The translations under genes and the position numbers were made by a program. A stretch of DNA of 64,000 bases from Methylobacterium amylolyticum (GTDB lineage Bacteria > Pseudomonadota > Alphaproteobacteria > Rhizobiales > Beijerinckiaceae): positions 1 to 64,000 of the forward strand of contig NZ_JAUYZI010000007.1 in NCBI RefSeq assembly GCF_030700245.1, written 5' to 3'. A model generated the notes under the pieces. The model saw only the letters and a list, made by a program, of their open reading frames with translations, was not told the origin of the DNA and ran no database searches. Shown in pieces: positions 61,937 to 64,000 of this stretch. The stretch's first letter is position 1. Each line of letters opens with the position of its first letter.

Positions 61937-62063
61937 TCCCGAGGCCGGCTCGTCCTGCACCCTGCCGCGCCCGGTGCTTGTGGATAACCCGGTCCGCCAC
62001 CACATCCGGGGAACGATGCGTCGCCCTTGACGCCCCCGAGGCGCTGCGGATATTTTAGAACAA

Positions 62064-62510
62064 ATGGCGAACAAGAGAGCCCTGTCCTGGTCGGCCGCGC
62101 TACGCGACCTGAAGGACGACCGCACACGGAGACGGGACGTGCGTGAAGAACGCCTGAGGACCGCCGCGGGCCTGCGCGGCTCCCCCGCCCTGGCGCTGTC
62201 GGCGTGGCGCGGACGGTCGGGCCGGCGCTACGTCGTCGGCGTCCACGAGGCGGGGGCGTTCGGCCCCGAGGAGATGAGCGAGGCGGTGGTGATGGCGGTG
62301 CGTCGCGACGCGTCCGGGATCGCCGAGCTGGTCTCGGTGGCCAATTCGGACGAGAGCCCCCGCGAGCACCTGCGGCGGGTGTGGCTCGACCGCGTCCGCC
62401 GCTCCGGCGCCACGGAGATGCACGTGCACCGGCTCGCCGAGGGCGAGGCCGAGCGCGTCGCGATCGTCGAGGATCTCAGCATCGAGTCCGCCGAGCCGGG
62501 CCGCGCCTGA
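62064..62510 (+). CDS. Hypothetical protein
   Basis: This soluble protein of 148 residues is highly charged at its N-terminus (RDLKDDRTRRRDVREERLRT). A compact alpha/beta part follows (RYVVGVHEAGAFGPEEMSEA; TEMHVHRLAEGEAERVAIVE). I do not recognise the family. It starts at ATG 62064 and ends about 90 bp before the DUF2125 gene. Confidence 0.6.
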   Translation: MANKRALSWSAALRDLKDDRTRRRDVREERLRTAAGLRGSPALALSAWRGRSGRRYVVGVHEAGAFGPEEMSEAVVMAVRRDASGIAELVSVANSDESPREHLRRVWLDRVRRSGATEMHVHRLAEGEAERVAIVEDLSIESAEPGRA

Positions 62511-62602
62511 GTCGCGGGCGGGACCGTCGACCCGCCGGGCTTCCGCCCCAGTTTCGCCCCCAGCGTGGCCTCAAGCGGGGCCCGTTGGCAGGAGCGAGTG
62601 GC

Positions 62603-63706
62603 ATGACGCAGGACCCGACGCGGCGGGACGCCCGGGGAACGAGAGCGTCAAGGCGGTACGGCCGCCTCGGGCTGTTCCTGCCCTACATTCTGCTGCTGGT
62701 CGTCGCCGTGCTCTGGTCGGCGGGCTGGTTCTACATCCGCGGCCGGGCCGAGCGGGAGATGGATGCGTGGCTCGCCCGCGAGGCCGGCGCGGGCCGCACC
62801 TGGACCTGCGCGGACCGCAGCGTCACCGGCTACCCGTTCCGGATCGAGCTGCGCTGCGCGGCGGTGACCCTGGAGCGCTCCGACAGCCGCTTCCGCCTCG
62901 GCCCGATCACCGCCGCCGCGCAGGTCTACCAGCCGCGCCTCGTGCTGTTCGAGGCGCAGGGCCCCTTCCACGTCGAGCAGGGCGACCTGACGGGCGACGC
63001 GACGTGGACCGGGTTGCAGGGGAGCTTCCACGGCGCCGAGACCGGCTTCACCCGCGCTTCCCTCGTGATCGACGGCCCGAAGGTCACGGTCGCCGGGGCC
63101 GAGCCGCAGCCGATCGCGATCGCGGGCCGCCACCTCGAGCTGCACGCGCGCCCGACGCCGGGCCGGTTCGACGCCGAGGGTGCGGTCGATGTCAGCCTTC
63201 AGCTCGCGCAAGCCGCGATCCCGGATCTCGACGCGCTGACCGGCACCGACACGCCCGCCGACATCTCCCTCGACGCCACGATCACCCGCGCCACGGTGTT
63301 CGGAACCGGCGCGGTGCCGCGGGAGCTGGAGCGCTGGCGGGAGGCGGGCGGCAGCCTCGACCTCACCGCCCTGTCCCTGGCCAAGGGCGCGCAGCGGGTG
63401 CAGGCGAAGGGCACGATCACCCTCGACGCCGCCCACCGGCCCGCGGGCCAGATCGACCTGCGCGCCGCGGGCGTGGACGCGCTGATCGGCGGGATCGTCG
63501 GTCAGAGCCTCGGCTCGGACAAGGGGGCGCTGGTCGGGCAGCTCGTCGGCGGACTGCTCGGGCTCGGCAGCCGCCGGGCGGAGGCCGGGGCGCCACAGCC
63601 CGAGGGGACGCCGCTGAAGGCGCTGCCGCCCTTGCGGCTGGTCGACGGGCGGATCCTGTTCAGCGGCTTCCCGATCCCCAACGTGCGGCTGCCGGCCCTG
63701 TACTGA
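62603..63706 (+). CDS. DUF2125 domain protein
   Basis: This envelope protein has one N-terminal membrane anchor (LFLPYILLLVVAVLWSAGWF) and a large periplasmic beta-rich domain. The family signature region WTCADRSVTGYPFRIELRC is present, as is the C-terminal LRLVDGRILFSGFPIPNVRL. ATG 62603 follows GGAG; the frame is open upstream. Length is 367 residues. Function is unknown, though location beside glmS fits an envelope role. Confidence 0.88.
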   Translation: MTQDPTRRDARGTRASRRYGRLGLFLPYILLLVVAVLWSAGWFYIRGRAEREMDAWLAREAGAGRTWTCADRSVTGYPFRIELRCAAVTLERSDSRFRLGPITAAAQVYQPRLVLFEAQGPFHVEQGDLTGDATWTGLQGSFHGAETGFTRASLVIDGPKVTVAGAEPQPIAIAGRHLELHARPTPGRFDAEGAVDVSLQLAQAAIPDLDALTGTDTPADISLDATITRATVFGTGAVPRELERWREAGGSLDLTALSLAKGAQRVQAKGTITLDAAHRPAGQIDLRAAGVDALIGGIVGQSLGSDKGALVGQLVGGLLGLGSRRAEAGAPQPEGTPLKALPPLRLVDGRILFSGFPIPNVRLPALY

Positions 63707-63850
63707 GCCCGGGGCCCGGGCGGCGCCCAGGCTGGCACATTCGGTGCCGATCCGGCAAAAGCGGGGCCGGGCGGACGGGCCGCACCCGCGGCGCGCGTCT
63801 TGCGCGGGGCGCCGCGGCGGCATCGCCCGTCCGAGCGAGGGACATCCATC

Positions 63851-64000
63851 ATGTGCGGCATCGTCGGCATCGTCGGGCGCGACGCGGTGGCGGGCGGGGT
63901 GATCGAGGCGCTGCGGCGGCTGGAGTACCGCGGCTACGATTCCGCCGGCATCGCCACCCTGGAGCACGGCCGGCTGGAGCGCCGCCGCGCCTCGGGCAAG
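63851..64000 (+). CDS. glmS: Glutamine-fructose-6-phosphate aminotransferase GlmS, 5' part
   Basis: GlmS makes glucosamine-6-phosphate from fructose-6-phosphate and glutamine, the first step to UDP-GlcNAc for peptidoglycan and LPS. Only the first 50 codons are in the window. [14 protein letters not shown] supplies the N-terminal nucleophile Cys exposed after Met removal, and [15 protein letters not shown] is the Ntn glutaminase signature. Confidence 0.95.
   Translation, partial: MCGIVGIVGRDAVAGGVIEALRRLEYRGYDSAGIATLEHGRLERRRASGK

Overview
The window is chromosomal DNA of a GC-rich alphaproteobacterium, most likely Methylobacterium/Methylorubrum or a close relative in the Hyphomicrobiales. 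The evidence is the miaB-phoH-ybeY-corC-lnt order, a BcsS/BcsN-type cellulose operon, a MucR regulator, a DUF2125 protein beside glmS, and dispersed palindromic repeats familiar from that group. The assignment rests on recognition, not a database search.

Left part (1-12.3 kb). An IS110-family element lies between two pieces of a REP-like repeat. It is followed by a periplasmic NitT/TauT-type binding protein and the tRNA-modification / ribosome-maturation / envelope operon miaB, phoH, ybeY, corC-like CBS protein, lnt and a CynX-type MFS exporter. A reversed two-gene cassette (HEPN-like protein plus an unknown partner) splits that operon between phoH and ybeY.

12.3-22.4 kb. Three small cytosolic genes here look like immunity or SUKH-type proteins. 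They are followed by a DUF2490 outer-membrane-like protein, an MFS permease, a secreted catalase-family peroxidase, a secreted carboxymuconolactone-decarboxylase-like protein, and a hybrid sensor-kinase-like protein. In that last protein both the phospho-His and phospho-Asp positions appear to be substituted.

22.4-32.6 kb. A complete-looking cellulose operon runs bcsS-bcsA-bcsB-bcsZ-TPR protein-bcsN, with mostly overlapping start/stop codons. BcsA keeps its glycosyltransferase motifs, but its PilZ region lacks a recognisable c-di-GMP signature. No BcsC beta-barrel is fused to the TPR protein.

32.86-53.53 kb. An integrated mobile island of about 20.7 kb is bounded by 46-bp direct repeats. The right copy is the 3' part of an intact tRNA-Pro(GGG). 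The integrase is at the left end, and near-perfect inverted 19-bp candidate arm sites lie just inside both ends. The left half is phage- or satellite-like: integrase, AlpA/Xis-like protein, small DNA-metabolism genes, an HTH replication-type protein followed by five palindromic iterons, a small-terminase-like protein, and an S49 capsid-type protease with a triple C-terminal repeat. Large terminase, portal, major capsid and tail genes are not seen. The right half is cargo and debris: an SDR oxidoreductase, small secreted proteins, an AT-richer two-gene module (cytosolic protein plus four-helix membrane protein) that looks like a candidate defence system, ParB-like gene fragments, MucR, a highly structured leader before an HNH endonuclease, a Tat-signal protein, and a SANT-like/sigma-like DNA-binding protein.

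Right flank (53.6-64 kb). Core genes resume: a GT4 glycosyltransferase, rhodanese, an RND efflux adaptor and pump ending in a terminator-repeat, small membrane and lipoprotein-like genes, plsC-type acyltransferase, DUF2125 protein, and the first 50 codons of glmS, which runs off the window.
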